The notes below the pieces were generated by a model. The model was not told where the DNA came from. It did not search any database and saw only the letters and a program-made list of their open reading frames with translations. This document shows, in pieces, positions 44,761 through 54,817 of a stretch of 64,000 bases of DNA. The DNA is taken from contig JADQBB010000019.1 in assembly GCA_016903695.1 (NCBI GenBank), forward strand, positions 1 through 64,000. The letters run 5' to 3'. Every line of letters starts with the position of its first letter. Position 1 is the stretch's first letter. The position numbers and the translations under genes are program-made. Source of the DNA: Chlorogloea purpurea SAG 13.99. Its GTDB lineage: Bacteria; Cyanobacteriota; Cyanobacteriia; Cyanobacteriales; Microcystaceae.

Positions 44761-47172
44761 ATGAACTCTGTAAGCAATCAAGATCTACTGAGCCTGAAAA
44801 AAGAAATAGAGCAGCTCAAAAACGAGTTAGAAACAGAAAAAAAGCTTAATTTGGAAAAAGAGCGTCGTTACAAAGCTATTTTTGATAATACGGTTCAATT
44901 TATTGGCTTACTGACGAAAGACGGCATATTAATAGAAGCTAATCAAACGGCTTTAGAATTCGGGGGGCTGAAAGCCGAGGCGGTTATCGGTAAACCCTTT
45001 TGGGAGACCCCGTGGTGGTCGATTTCTACAGAGATACAGGAACAGTTAAAAGCGGCTATTAAAGGGGCGACAGAGGGGAAATTAGTTCAGTATGAAGTAG
45101 ACATCATCGGGGCTGGAGGAACCATCGTGACGATCGATTTCTCCCTCAAACCCTACTTTCAAGATGGGGAAGTGATGTATATCATCTTTGAAGGGCGGGA
45201 TATTACCGAGAGGAAACAGAGCGAAAGTCAGATCCGCCGCCTCAACGAAGTCTTGGAAGATAGAGTGAGGCAACGCACCGAAGAATTAGAAAGCACTTAT
45301 AAAGAGCTAAAAAATTACACCGAGCGATTGAATCTGGCTATGGACGGGGTCAGAATGGGCCTATGGGATTGGGATATAAACACAGGGGCTGTTTATTGGA
45401 CCAAAGAACACGAGATCATTTTGGGTTACGAGGTGGGTAAATCGGCGCAAACTTATAACGAATGGCGAGAGCGAGTTCATCCTGAAGATATTGCGGAAGC
45501 GGAAGCCAAAATTCGCTCAGCCCTGGAATTAAGGCAAGATTTCCGCCTACAATACCGCGTTATCTGGCCCGATGGCAGTATTCATTGGCTAGAAGGATTA
45601 GGAAGGGCTTACTATGACGAAAACGATCAGCCCCTTAACGCGGCGGGGGTACTATACGAGATTACCGAAAGCAAACAAACGAGCGAGAAACTATTTTTTC
45701 AAGCCCAGTTACTCGATAACGTCCAAGAATCGATCGTCGCCACCGACCTAGAATCACGCATCACCTATTGGGGCAAAGGGGCAGAAGCCCTCTACGGTTA
45801 TCGTAGCCAAGAAGTTTTAGGGAGGACGATAGATTTTATCGTCTCTTCTGAAAAGCAAGCCGAAGAAATAGAGAGAGTAAAATACGCTCACCAACACGGA
45901 CAGTGGCGGGGTGAATACGAACAACGTCGGCGGGATGGGTCGAGCTTCTGGGGGGAGACGGTGATTTCCGTGGTTCGCGAACCCGATGGCACGCCAAACG
46001 GTTACATCGGCATCGATAGGGACATTACCGAGCGTAAGCGAACCGAACAAAGATTGCTCCAGAGTGAAGACAGATTGAAAACTTTATTTGATGCCAATGT
46101 CATCGGCATTCTTTACGGAGACATCTACGGCAAGATCAAAGAGGCCAACGATGAGTTTTTACGGATAGTGAATTATTCCAGGGCCAGTTTAGAAAGCGGC
46201 GGATTAGACTGGGCCGCTATCACCCCCCCGGAATTTTTATATCTTGACGAGGCGGGAGTGGCGGAAGCGATCGCTAGAGGAGCCTGCAAACCCTATGAGA
46301 AAGAGTATATCCGTAGTGATGGCAGTCGCGTTCCCATACTCGTCGGTTACGGATTGGTGGGGGAAGAAAGGGAAGAATCCGTCGCTTTCATCTTGGATTT
46401 AACCGAGCGCAAGCACTTTGAAAGCATACTGCAACAACAAACCCAAGAATTATTACAATTAAATCGGTCTCTAACTCACAGTAGCGCTCTCCTCGCCCAG
46501 CGCAACACAGAATTAGATCGTTTCGCCTACGTGGTATCTCACGATCTCAAAGCACCCCTGCGAGGGATAGCCAACCTTTCAGAGTGGATAGAAGAGGATT
46601 TAAATTCTGTATTCAACGAGGAAACCCGTCGTTACATGGATTTACTAAGGACTCGCGTTTATCGTCTCAATGGGATGGTCGAAGGATTATTAGCTTATTC
46701 TCGTGTTGGTAGGAGGCATATCCCCGTTGAAGTAGTGGATGTGTCGGTCTTGATAGAAGAAATTATCGATTCTCTCTCCCCACCTCCAGGATTTCGGATC
46801 ATCAGCGCTACAGGAATGCCGACTTTCGAGGCGAAAAAAATTCTTCTATTTCAAGTGCTTTCCAACTTGATTGATAACGCCATCAAGCACCACGATCGTC
46901 CGGCTGAGGGACAGATAACCATAGCCGCCGTCGAGAAGGGGAATTTTCACGAGTTTTCCGTCAGCGATAACGGTGACGGTATAGATCCGCAGTTCCATGA
47001 AAAAATCTTCGGGATGTTCCAAGTTTTAACCCGCCGGGACGATAAAGAAAGTACGGGACTAGGCTTGGCACTGGTGAAAAAAATTATTGAAACCGAGGGG
47101 GGGCAGATAACCGTTACCTCCGGTTTGGGACAGGGGGCCACTTTCTCCTTTACCTGGCCGAAGATATGTTAA
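44761..47172 (+). CDS. Multi-PAS sensor histidine kinase
   Basis: An 803-residue soluble kinase. After a short coiled coil, four PAS/PAC modules follow (about residues 40-150, 185-300, 310-420, 430-550), each ended by a D-I-T-E-R-K or similar PAC sequence. A coiled coil leads to the HisKA domain with H box VVSHDLKAPLRGI (histidine near 593) and an HATPase with N box NLIDNAIKHH (about 702), DNGDGID and STGLGLALVKKI. All key residues are intact. It has no membrane segment and no receiver, and no response regulator gene is adjacent. The domain order resembles bacteriophytochrome-type kinases. Confidence 0.95.
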   Translation: MNSVSNQDLLSLKKEIEQLKNELETEKKLNLEKERRYKAIFDNTVQFIGLLTKDGILIEANQTALEFGGLKAEAVIGKPFWETPWWSISTEIQEQLKAAIKGATEGKLVQYEVDIIGAGGTIVTIDFSLKPYFQDGEVMYIIFEGRDITERKQSESQIRRLNEVLEDRVRQRTEELESTYKELKNYTERLNLAMDGVRMGLWDWDINTGAVYWTKEHEIILGYEVGKSAQTYNEWRERVHPEDIAEAEAKIRSALELRQDFRLQYRVIWPDGSIHWLEGLGRAYYDENDQPLNAAGVLYEITESKQTSEKLFFQAQLLDNVQESIVATDLESRITYWGKGAEALYGYRSQEVLGRTIDFIVSSEKQAEEIERVKYAHQHGQWRGEYEQRRRDGSSFWGETVISVVREPDGTPNGYIGIDRDITERKRTEQRLLQSEDRLKTLFDANVIGILYGDIYGKIKEANDEFLRIVNYSRASLESGGLDWAAITPPEFLYLDEAGVAEAIARGACKPYEKEYIRSDGSRVPILVGYGLVGEEREESVAFILDLTERKHFESILQQQTQELLQLNRSLTHSSALLAQRNTELDRFAYVVSHDLKAPLRGIANLSEWIEEDLNSVFNEETRRYMDLLRTRVYRLNGMVEGLLAYSRVGRRHIPVEVVDVSVLIEEIIDSLSPPPGFRIISATGMPTFEAKKILLFQVLSNLIDNAIKHHDRPAEGQITIAAVEKGNFHEFSVSDNGDGIDPQFHEKIFGMFQVLTRRDDKESTGLGLALVKKIIETEGGQITVTSGLGQGATFSFTWPKIC

Positions 47173-47310
47173 AATTATTTCAAAGGGAATTTGAGCGCTA
47201 ACAAGGCTTAAATTTCACCTCAATTACAGGTAGGAAAAGCTCTCTCCGAACCCAAAGCCTGCGGACTAATGGAGTGCCTTCACCCTTAGACAGAACAGGA
47301 AGCTAATATG

Positions 47311-47366
47311 GCTCTAACAAGAGTGAGTTTAGCAGAGCGAGAAGTGGGTAGATCCCGCTTTTTTTT
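47311..47366 (+). ncRNA. Structured leader with intrinsic terminator before rimP
   Basis: The 208-bp gap upstream of rimP contains a hairpin (gctct/agagc, 47311-47338) followed immediately by a 7-bp terminator stem aagtggg/cccgctt (47342-47360, one G-U pair) with eight T residues. The terminator ends only 14 nt before the rimP ATG, so it can attenuate the rimP-nusA-infB operon or end a separate small RNA. I cannot match it to a known RNA family. Confidence 0.5.
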
Positions 47367-47380
47367 ATTGCTTCATAACC

Positions 47381-47842
47381 ATGACACATCCTCTCGTACC
47401 CACCATCTTAGAGTTAGCCGCCCCGATCGCGGAATCCTTAGGGCTAGAAATTGTCGAAGTCGTTCTTCAAACAAACAAACGCCCCCCCGTGTTGAGGGTT
47501 GATATTCGCAATCCCAACCAGGACACGGGGTTAAATGACTGTGAGCAAATGAGTAGGTCTTTGGAAACGAGTTTGGAAACTGGGGAAATCATCCCCTTTG
47601 CTTACGTGCTGGAAATCTCTAGCCCCGGAATCTCCCGACAACTGGACAGCGATCGAGAATTCGATGCCTTTAAAGGATTCGCCGTCATCGTCACCACCAC
47701 CGATGGCGAAGGAGTAGATAAACAATGGCGGGGAAAACTCAAAGGACGTGACGAGTCCAGCCTCTACCTCAACCAGAAAGGGCGCGAATTGTCTCTACCA
47801 CGCTCTGAGGTTGTCAAAGTCCAATTAGATAATAATCCCTAA
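47381..47842 (+). CDS. rimP: Ribosome maturation factor RimP
   Basis: A 153-residue RimP (YhbC) with the conserved opening ILELAAPIAESLGLEIVEVVL, the middle DCEQMSRSLETSLE, VLEISSPGISRQL as its signature, and the C-terminal SH3-like domain DKQWRGKLKGRDESSLYL. RimP binds 30S precursors and assists assembly near ribosomal protein S19. It is the first gene of the rimP-nusA-ylxR-infB operon, with an intrinsic terminator directly upstream suggesting attenuation. The next gene nusA begins 33 nt downstream. Confidence 0.97.
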   Translation: MTHPLVPTILELAAPIAESLGLEIVEVVLQTNKRPPVLRVDIRNPNQDTGLNDCEQMSRSLETSLETGEIIPFAYVLEISSPGISRQLDSDREFDAFKGFAVIVTTTDGEGVDKQWRGKLKGRDESSLYLNQKGRELSLPRSEVVKVQLDNNP

Positions 47843-47875
47843 ACTGAATAACCATCAATCAGGAGAATAATATAT

Positions 47876-49054
47876 ATGGCGATCGTTAGTTTGCCCAAAT
47901 TACGCGAGATGATCGAAGAAATCAGGCAACGGCATAATCTGCCGGAATCCGCCGTCCAAGAAGCGATCCGGGAAGCTTTACTGAAGGGTTACGAGCGTTA
48001 CCGTCGCGCCCTGACCATGGAGAGAAATCAGTTTCACGACGAATATTTCAAAAATTTCGACGTGGAATTAGACGTGGAAGAAGAAGGCTTTCGTATCCTC
48101 TGCACCAAAAAAATCGTCGAGGAAGTCACCAACGAAGATCACAATATTTCCCTCAAAGAAGTGCAGGAAGTCGCCGACGAAGCCCAGATAGGCGATGAGG
48201 TGGTGTTGGACGTGACACCGGGGCAAAAAGAATTCGGACGGATGGCGGCGATTCAAACCAAACAGGTACTTTTACAGAAACTACGCGACCAGCAACGGAA
48301 AATCATTCAAGAAGAATTTCAAGAATTAGAAGGCACTGTATTAAACGCGAGAGTAGTGCGCTTCGAGCGTCAGGATGTGATCGTCATGGTGTCCAGCGCA
48401 TACGGACAGCCGGAAGTAGAAGCGGAATTGCCAAAGCGGGAACAGCTACCCAACGATAATTATCGGGCTAACGCCTCTTTTAAAGTATTCCTCAAAAACG
48501 TGCGGGAAGGTTCCCAGCGCGGCCCCCAGTTAGTGGTCTCCAGGGCGGCGGCGGGATTGGTGGTTTACCTGTTCGCCAACGAAGTACCGGAAATCGAAGA
48601 AGAAGTGGTGCGGATTGTGGCGGTGGCTAGAGAAGCCAATCCCTCATCACGTTACGTGGGTTCCAGGACTAAAATAGCAGTGGATACCCTAGAAAGAGAT
48701 GTTGATCCCGTAGGGGCTTGTATCGGGGCGAGGGGTTCAAGGATTCAAGCCGTGGTCAACGAACTACGGGGAGAGAAAATCGACGTGATTCGCTGGTCTC
48801 CAGACCCTTCCACCTATATCGCTAACTCCCTCAGCCCCGCTCGTATCGACCAAGTTCTCTTGATCAATCCCGATGAAAGACAAGCTTTAGTATTAGTTGC
48901 CAACGATCAATTAAGTCTCGCCATCGGCAAAGAAGGTCAAAACGTGCGTTTAGCCGCCAGGTTAACGGGCTGGAAGATAGATATTAAAGATATAGCGACC
49001 TACAAAACGGAACAGGATAGCCCCGATAAAACCGCCGCGGAGGTAGAAAATTAG
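47876..49054 (+). CDS. nusA: Transcription termination/antitermination factor NusA
   Basis: A 392-residue NusA. The N-terminal domain (AIREALLKGYERYRR) binds RNA polymerase. An S1 domain follows (ELEGTVLNARVVRFERQDVIVM) and then KH domains with VDPVGACIGARGSRIQAVVNELRGEKIDVIRW and LSLAIGKEGQNVRLAARLTGWKIDI. This is the short cyanobacterial form without the acidic repeats of E. coli NusA. It affects pausing, termination and antitermination. It is part of the rimP-nusA-ylxR-infB operon. Confidence 0.98.
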   Translation: MAIVSLPKLREMIEEIRQRHNLPESAVQEAIREALLKGYERYRRALTMERNQFHDEYFKNFDVELDVEEEGFRILCTKKIVEEVTNEDHNISLKEVQEVADEAQIGDEVVLDVTPGQKEFGRMAAIQTKQVLLQKLRDQQRKIIQEEFQELEGTVLNARVVRFERQDVIVMVSSAYGQPEVEAELPKREQLPNDNYRANASFKVFLKNVREGSQRGPQLVVSRAAAGLVVYLFANEVPEIEEEVVRIVAVAREANPSSRYVGSRTKIAVDTLERDVDPVGACIGARGSRIQAVVNELRGEKIDVIRWSPDPSTYIANSLSPARIDQVLLINPDERQALVLVANDQLSLAIGKEGQNVRLAARLTGWKIDIKDIATYKTEQDSPDKTAAEVEN

Positions 49055-49066
49055 GAGAAATCCCCG

Positions 49067-49327
49067 ATGGAGACCAACTATCGCCGCTGTCCCATTTGTC
49101 GTCGCACCGCGCCGAAAGGAGAATTTTGGCGAATAGTCCGAGTCTACCCGTCCAAACAGGTACAATTAGATCAGGGCATGGGTCGATCGGCATACCTATG
49201 TCCCTCACCTACCTGTTTAAAACTCGCACAGCAGAAGAATCGACTGGGGCGGGCATTAAAAACCCATATACCTGAAACCATTTATCAAACTCTTTGGAAA
49301 CGCCTGGCAGAAAATCAAAATAATTAA
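49067..49327 (+). CDS. ylxR: YlxR family RNA-binding protein
   Basis: An 86-residue basic protein with RRCPICRRTAPKGEFWRIVR and GRSAYLCPSPTCLKLAQQKNRLGRAL, the family hallmarks, including four cysteines in this variant. YlxR proteins are always found in the nusA-infB operon and are thought to bind RNA or to affect transcription. It starts 12 nt after nusA. A roughly 100-bp gap then precedes infB. Confidence 0.93.
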   Translation: METNYRRCPICRRTAPKGEFWRIVRVYPSKQVQLDQGMGRSAYLCPSPTCLKLAQQKNRLGRALKTHIPETIYQTLWKRLAENQNN

Positions 49328-49424
49328 ATTAATTAAAACAACCAATATGTACTCAGATAAAACTGTTGACTTGATCTACCAACAATCACCAAAAAAATTA
49401 AAGCCTTTAGTAGGGGGATAATGG

Positions 49425-52400
49425 ATGAATAACGCAAAAGTGAGAATATACGACCTATCCAAAGAACTAAATCTGGACAACAACGATGTATTAGACATTT
49501 GTAAGCAGCTAGAGATAGCGGTTAAAAGTCACAGTAGCACGATAACCGAGGAACAGGCCGAACAGATCCGAACCGCGGCGCCGAAACACCAACCGGTTGC
49601 CGGTAAAGTTCACCACGGTCAAGAGCGATCGCACCAACGCACCGAAAATAAAACCAAAGAAGCCCCAGTGATCGATAAAAAACCGCAAATTAGAGCCATA
49701 CATCACCGTCCGGGCAGTACGGAAACCGTGGAACAGCCCAAGCCTAGCAAGTCCCTAACCCCCCCCGCGATGACGATTAACGCCAACAGTACCCTAGTTA
49801 AGCCGGAACCAGAAACAGCCACCGTTACCCCAGAGGTGATAGAAGTTACCGAAGACCCGACAGAAATTGATAATTCTGCTAAAATTAGTCATAATCAGTC
49901 AAAACCAGTAACTGCTAAAGAAGCTTTGAAAGAGCCGAATTCTACGCCAGTGGATCAAAATAAACTCTTGGAACCGCCTTCTCGCTCCGGTGCCAAACCA
50001 GGTGGGGAAACCATACCAAGCAGAAGCGTACGAACCGAAGCCCCCAAGTTGATAACGTCCCCTGCCCCCCAAAGCGTTAACGGGGACAAGCCGCGTCGGG
50101 AACGACCGGAAAAACCGGAAAAACCGGAGAGAGCGGCTAAACCCACGAATGGCGATCGCCCGGCGAGAAGCGAGAGGGTAGAGAGACAGGATAAGCCCGA
50201 AAAATTAGATAAACCGGCCCTGAAATTAACTCTCAAGCCCCAACAGAAAGGCACGGAACCAGGTAAAGAAACTGCCGAGGTGAAACGTCCTCCGCGCCAA
50301 GCGATCGCACCGAAACCACCAGTTTCCGCGGCGAATTCGGGTGATGACATCGAGTTATTAGAAATCGAAGAATCCGATACAGAGGAATTAGGGGCGGACG
50401 GAGTTAGCAAACCGACGAAAGCCACTAAAATTAAACGACCCATACCCCCCCAGAAAAAACGCGCCCCCTGGGAGGAAGAAGAAGAGGAAGAAAAAGCCAA
50501 AACAGCGAAACTGGCGAAAAATACCGGCAAAGCCAAACGCAGATCACAGGTGCTGTTCGACGAAGATGAAGACCTGGATTCACAATTGGAAGAAACCGGA
50601 CTCGCTCAAAGCTTCAGCCTCTCGATCGCCCGGCCCCCGAAACCCAAATCCACAACTCCCGCTAAAACAACGGCTCCAGTAGCGGTAAACGCCATCAAGG
50701 TCAAGAAAACCGGGAAAACCGAGACCGCACAATCGAGGAGAGCGGCAGAGCGCAAAGAAGTCAAAGAAGAACAATCACCCGAGAGCATCGTCGTCCAAGG
50801 TAGCCTGACGGTGAGAGAACTGTCGGAACTACTGAAAGTTCCCGAAACGGAAATTATCAGGAATCTGTTCTTCAAAGGGATGGCGGTAAATATCACCCAA
50901 ACCCTCGACAAGGACACGATTAAAGTCATCGCCGAAGAATTGGGCGTGAAAATAGAAGCGGGTAGCCAGACGGCGGCAGCTACGAAAGTAACCGAGATGC
51001 TCGACGCGTCGGATCTAGAAAACCTGCAGCACCGCCCGCCGGTAGTAACGATCATGGGTCATGTGGATCACGGCAAAACCACCCTACTCGATTCGATCAG
51101 GAAAACCAAAGTCGCCCAAGGAGAAGCCGGGGGTATCACCCAACATATCGGCGCTTATCACGTGGACGTGGAACACAACGGCGTAACCCAACAGATCGTT
51201 TTCTTAGATACTCCAGGTCACGAAGCCTTCACAGCTATGCGCGCCAGGGGTGCGAGAGTGACCGACATAGCGATCTTGGTAGTGGCAGCCGATGACGGCG
51301 TACAACCCCAGACGAAAGAAGCCATCAGCCACGCTAAAGCGGCGGAAGTGCCCATCATCGTCGCCATCAACAAGGTGGATAAACCCGACTCTAACCCCGA
51401 TCGGATCAAACAAGAATTAGCCGAACAGGGACTCGTACCGGAAGACTGGGGCGGCGATACGATCATGGTGCCAGTGAGCGCTCTCAAAGGACAGAATCTG
51501 GATAACCTCCTAGAGATGATCATCCTCGTTTCCGAGATCGAAGAATTATCCGCCAACCCCAACAGAGCGGCAAAAGGAACCGTGATCGAAGCTAACCTCG
51601 ATCGGACGAAAGGCCCCGTCGCCACCCTCCTCGTACAGAACGGAACCCTGCGCGTCGGTGATTGTATCGTCGCCGGTTCCGTATTCGGTAAGATCCGCGC
51701 CATGATCGACGACAGGGGAGAAAAAGTAGACGCGGCCAGCCCATCTTTTGCGGTGGAAGTTCTCGGCTTGAGCGATGTACCTTCAGCCGGGGATGAATTC
51801 GACGTATTCGAGAGCGAAAAAGACGCAAGAGCCTTAGCAGATCAGCGTTTCGATGCCAAACGCCAATCTCGCCTACAACAAGTCATGTCCGCCCGTCGCG
51901 TCAGCCTCGCCACCCTTTCGGCTCAAGTGCAAGAAGGACAACTCAAAGAACTGAATCTGATCCTCAAAGCCGACGTACAAGGTTCGGTAGAGGCGATTCT
52001 CAGTTCCTTGAACCAATTGCCCCAGAACGAGGTACAACTGCGAATCTTACTCTGCGCCCCAGGGGAGATTACAGAAACCGACGTGGATCTAGCCGCAGCC
52101 AGTGGCGCTGTTATTCTCGGCTTTAATACCACCCTCGCCAGCGGTGCCAGAGCAGCCGCCGACCAAGAAGGCGTGGATATTCGCGACTACAACATCATCT
52201 ATAAACTCCTTGACGACGTTCAGGGGGCGATGGAAGGTTTACTCGACCCCGAAGAAGTGGAAGAACACCTCGGACAGGCGGAAGTGCGCGCGGTATTCAC
52301 CATCGGACGCGGCGCGGTGGCCGGTTGTTACGTGCAATCGGGTAAACTGGTACGTAACCGCCTCATCCGCATTCGCCGTAAAGGTCAGATCGTTTACCAA

Positions 52401-52562
52401 GGCGGTTTGGAATCCTTAAAACGGATGAAAGAGGACGCGAGGGAAGTCAACGCCGGTTACGAGTGCGGTGTGGGCGTATCGAAGTTTAATGACTGGCAGG
52501 AAGGCGACATTATCGAAGCCTACGAGATGCTCAGTAAACGTCGTACCCTCTCCCCTAATTAA
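49425..52562 (+). CDS. infB: Translation initiation factor IF-2
   Basis: A 1045-residue IF-2, long because of a roughly 500-residue low-complexity N-terminal region rich in proline, lysine and glutamate (residues about 60-460). The start has the IF2_N fold ([25 protein letters not shown]), and a second IF2_N-like segment precedes the G domain. G1 is [17 protein letters not shown] (residue about 545), then [24 protein letters not shown] and NKVDK. The C-terminal domains bind fMet-tRNA. It recruits initiator tRNA to the ribosome with GTP. A GGGGGATA sequence lies upstream of the ATG. Confidence 0.98.
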   Translation: MNNAKVRIYDLSKELNLDNNDVLDICKQLEIAVKSHSSTITEEQAEQIRTAAPKHQPVAGKVHHGQERSHQRTENKTKEAPVIDKKPQIRAIHHRPGSTETVEQPKPSKSLTPPAMTINANSTLVKPEPETATVTPEVIEVTEDPTEIDNSAKISHNQSKPVTAKEALKEPNSTPVDQNKLLEPPSRSGAKPGGETIPSRSVRTEAPKLITSPAPQSVNGDKPRRERPEKPEKPERAAKPTNGDRPARSERVERQDKPEKLDKPALKLTLKPQQKGTEPGKETAEVKRPPRQAIAPKPPVSAANSGDDIELLEIEESDTEELGADGVSKPTKATKIKRPIPPQKKRAPWEEEEEEEKAKTAKLAKNTGKAKRRSQVLFDEDEDLDSQLEETGLAQSFSLSIARPPKPKSTTPAKTTAPVAVNAIKVKKTGKTETAQSRRAAERKEVKEEQSPESIVVQGSLTVRELSELLKVPETEIIRNLFFKGMAVNITQTLDKDTIKVIAEELGVKIEAGSQTAAATKVTEMLDASDLENLQHRPPVVTIMGHVDHGKTTLLDSIRKTKVAQGEAGGITQHIGAYHVDVEHNGVTQQIVFLDTPGHEAFTAMRARGARVTDIAILVVAADDGVQPQTKEAISHAKAAEVPIIVAINKVDKPDSNPDRIKQELAEQGLVPEDWGGDTIMVPVSALKGQNLDNLLEMIILVSEIEELSANPNRAAKGTVIEANLDRTKGPVATLLVQNGTLRVGDCIVAGSVFGKIRAMIDDRGEKVDAASPSFAVEVLGLSDVPSAGDEFDVFESEKDARALADQRFDAKRQSRLQQVMSARRVSLATLSAQVQEGQLKELNLILKADVQGSVEAILSSLNQLPQNEVQLRILLCAPGEITETDVDLAAASGAVILGFNTTLASGARAAADQEGVDIRDYNIIYKLLDDVQGAMEGLLDPEEVEEHLGQAEVRAVFTIGRGAVAGCYVQSGKLVRNRLIRIRRKGQIVYQGGLESLKRMKEDAREVNAGYECGVGVSKFNDWQEGDIIEAYEMLSKRRTLSPN

Positions 52563-52585
52563 CTACTCAGGAAGGGTTAACCAAG

Positions 52586-53179
52586 ATGAGATCAGAACCG
52601 TTTTTATGGATTCATTTGGCAGGTATAGCCGCCGTACCTTTGTTTCTACAAGTGGCTTGGCTGGGTTTGGCCATCGGCTCCCCCCTGCCCCTCATCTGGT
52701 TGGAATATATATTTCTTGCGGCGATCGCTGTCATCCCGGTACTTTGGATGCAGTGGTCTCGCCCCTTCGATATTTTCAGCCTTTTGGTGGTGGCTCTCAA
52801 GCCTGGTAATCTCACACCAGAACAGTTAAAAATTCTCGCCCTGTTCAGAACCCCCAAACACAAACTCATCACTTTACTGGGTGCGGTACTATTTTTAGGC
52901 CTCGCCTATACCATTTATCAAATCGCTCCTCTAGCGGCCTCGAAAGTGGCTTTTTTACCCCAATGGCGTTTACTCGGTTTGAGTATCGCCGGGGTGGGAT
53001 TTTTATCAAGTCATCTGTTTTTACAAGTGCCGTTAGGCGTTTTGGGCGTTTTATCTACCAAGCCGGAAAAGTTCAACACGGTAGAGCCAATACCTGCGGA
53101 AGTCGTACCGGCCCTATTCAGTGTCTTGGGATTCAAGGTTAATAAAATAGGCACAGGGATGAACTTGAGCGAGCCATGA
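52586..53179 (+). CDS. Low-complexity-tail-type membrane protein, cyanobacterial
   Basis: A 197-residue membrane protein beginning MRSEPFLWIHLAGIAAVPLFLQ, with four or five hydrophobic segments and the conserved LVVALKPGNLTPEQLKILALF and FKTPKHK-like (FRTPKHKLITLLG) region. It matches a cyanobacterial family that I recall being annotated as low-complexity tail membrane protein. Here the tail is short. Function is unknown. It starts 24 nt after infB with AGGAAGG about 12 nt upstream, so it likely joins the operon. Confidence 0.8.
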   Translation: MRSEPFLWIHLAGIAAVPLFLQVAWLGLAIGSPLPLIWLEYIFLAAIAVIPVLWMQWSRPFDIFSLLVVALKPGNLTPEQLKILALFRTPKHKLITLLGAVLFLGLAYTIYQIAPLAASKVAFLPQWRLLGLSIAGVGFLSSHLFLQVPLGVLGVLSTKPEKFNTVEPIPAEVVPALFSVLGFKVNKIGTGMNLSEP

Positions 53180-53238
53180 AAAATTAATGAATCGGCTCTG
53201 GTAATATCTATTTTTCAAAAAAAAGATTATCGAACAAT

Positions 53239-53637
53239 TCATGGTAATTTATAGCTGGCAACTCTAAGTATTAATACTCCCTGGCGGGGATTTTTGCGAA
53301 ATATAAAAGCCCCCTTCTCTTTTTCACCGGAAGCCAAAAAATCTATTTGCTGCTGACCTGATTCTTCTATTTTTCCCCCGGTTTGTAATTCCCCGATTAC
53401 TTCTACGCTCTCGGCTGTTTCTCCCCCGGTATTAATAACAGTGAAGCTCACATAAAAACTGCCGTCTATCTCTTGAATATTATCACTGGCAGTAACGGAA
53501 ATGATGGGAGGTTGATCGCTTTTAGTCAGCCAACTATGTAATACTAACCCGACTAAAAGGGAAACGATCGCAGTTGATACCAGAAAAGTGACCCACTCGG
53601 CTTTAAAGTGTTGCGGAGATCGATTCTGCCCCGTCAT
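53239..53637 (-). CDS. TIGR02588 family protein
   Basis: A 132-residue protein with one N-terminal membrane helix (WVTFLVSTAIVSLLVGLVLHSWL) and a periplasmic immunoglobulin-like domain (SFYVSFTVINTGGETAESVEVIGEL, GEKEKGAFIFRKNP). This matches TIGR02588, which is usually encoded directly after TIGR02587. I use the ATG at 53637, which overlaps the stop of the TIGR02587 gene (ATGA). A longer frame to 53715 is less likely. The function is unknown. Confidence 0.85.
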   Translation of the reverse strand: MTGQNRSPQHFKAEWVTFLVSTAIVSLLVGLVLHSWLTKSDQPPIISVTASDNIQEIDGSFYVSFTVINTGGETAESVEVIGELQTGGKIEESGQQQIDFLASGEKEKGAFIFRKNPRQGVLILRVASYKLP

Positions 53638-54500
53638 ATAGCCAGCCTCCCCGCCGCGCCGCCGATAGTCGCAGGTAAGCCCAGTACCAAAGTTTGGCTT
53701 AGCCATAATGACCAAGGGTCATCAAAGGTTAAACGATGAAAAAACCATAACATAGCGGCTGATGATAGGAGAGAGAGAAAATAGCATAAAACCGTTTCTT
53801 GTAGAGGTTTTTGAAACGGGCCCCCATGTTGTTGTCGATGGCCTTGGGTGGTGAATCCCGCCACGAAAACGATACCGTAAGACACTATCAATGAGGTGAA
53901 GATAACTGCCAATAACCGGGGGGTAGAAATAGCGGCTGATAGCATGGTAATTTCATCGGTGGGGGCGATATTTAAACCGATAAAAATAGAGCCGATGAGA
54001 GTGGCACCAATATCGGGGAGAGTATTACTTTTTCGAGGTGGACTATCCTCATTACCGTCACGATTTCCCTGCAATATAGAATTAGCCAAGGCTACGCCCA
54101 AGGCGAAAGGTACTCCCTCGAAAATTATCTTTCCCAGTGCTTCATTAAGGGAGGTTTCTAAAGTAATTTCCCGCAGTAAAATTAAGATCAAGGTGGTGCA
54201 AACGATGCCGATGGCTAATTCTTCAATACTATCCATCGAAGCTTCTTTGAAGTTAGCGGCATTGGTATTACGAAAACCATCGGTGCGATTGAGGAGGAAG
54301 ACGATGGCGAAAGTTACGAACAGAACTAGTAACATGACCGGTGGTTGCACATAAGAGCCGATCCACCATACTTCCATAGTATAAATTAAAGGAATGCCAA
54401 ACAAAAAACCCCCGCTCGCACCGCGGATAACGTCATTGACTTCGTTTCGCCAGGGTGGTAGGGATTTTTGATTTTTTTCCTTTACCGAATCAGCCTTCAT
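53634..54500 (-). CDS. TIGR02587 family integral membrane protein
   Basis: A 288-residue protein with about eight hydrophobic segments (GASGGFLFGIPLIYTMEVWWIG, VMLLVLFVTFAIVFLLN, ELAIGIVCTTLILILLREI, and others), ending WSLWLSQTLVLGLPATIGGAAGRLAI. It matches TIGR02587, a family of unknown function paired with TIGR02588 in several bacterial phyla. Its start is 1 nt before the stop of the NblA-like gene upstream. That forms a three-gene operon NblA-like, TIGR02587, TIGR02588. Confidence 0.85.
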   Translation of the reverse strand: MKADSVKEKNQKSLPPWRNEVNDVIRGASGGFLFGIPLIYTMEVWWIGSYVQPPVMLLVLFVTFAIVFLLNRTDGFRNTNAANFKEASMDSIEELAIGIVCTTLILILLREITLETSLNEALGKIIFEGVPFALGVALANSILQGNRDGNEDSPPRKSNTLPDIGATLIGSIFIGLNIAPTDEITMLSAAISTPRLLAVIFTSLIVSYGIVFVAGFTTQGHRQQHGGPFQKPLQETVLCYFLSLLSSAAMLWFFHRLTFDDPWSLWLSQTLVLGLPATIGGAAGRLAI

Positions 54501-54680
54501 TTAGGCTAACATTCCTTGTCTGATTAAATTTTTAATCGCATTATCTTTCATCATTAACAAGCGGGAGGTTTGGACTAGCAGATCCATGATTTGTTCTCTA
54601 TCCATCTGTTGAGCCGATTGCTGGATCAAACGCATCTGGAATTCTTGCTCTAAAGACAGTTCAAAAAAATTGCTTTCCAT
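54501..54680 (-). CDS. NblA/Ycf18-family-like small protein
   Basis: A 59-residue protein reading MESNFFELSLEQEFQMRLI, then QQMDREQIMDLLVQTSRLL and ending LIRQGMLA. The FELSLEQEF-R start, the M-X-R-E-Q turn and the L-hydrophobic second helix are the features of NblA (phycobilisome degradation protein, Ycf18). NblA guides the Clp protease to phycobiliproteins during starvation. The C-terminal helix diverges from typical NblA, so it may have another target. It is directly followed by TIGR02587/TIGR02588 genes. Short length would hide it from ordinary gene calling. Confidence 0.72.
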   Translation of the reverse strand: MESNFFELSLEQEFQMRLIQQSAQQMDREQIMDLLVQTSRLLMMKDNAIKNLIRQGMLA

Positions 54681-54726
54681 AGCTTAAAATCTCTTTTTAT
54701 ATTATAAAGGTGGACTATTAAAGATA

Positions 54727-54757
54727 GACTCTCCCTCTCTAACGAGTCGAGAGAGTC
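54727..54757 (-). terminator. Hairpin downstream of the GlsB-type gene
   Basis: On the minus strand GACTCTC pairs with GAGAGTC over 31 nt, followed by TATCTTTAATA. It lies about 60 nt past the stop of the gene at 54818 and upstream of the NblA-like gene, separating the two transcripts. Confidence 0.55.
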
Positions 54758-54817
54758 ATAACGAGAACACAAACGAAACACTAGCGATTAGGCCCTTACT
54801 ACTTAGCACCGTGGAAT

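Noticed and set aside
47173-47310. 6S RNA or other housekeeping RNA before rimP
   Set aside because: A GCCTGCGG segment vaguely recalls 6S RNA, but I could not build the long bulged hairpin typical of 6S. Reported only as a leader.
49347-49421. 24-codon frame between ylxR and infB
   Set aside because: Too short and without homology known to me. The purine-rich GGGGGATA at its end serves infB.
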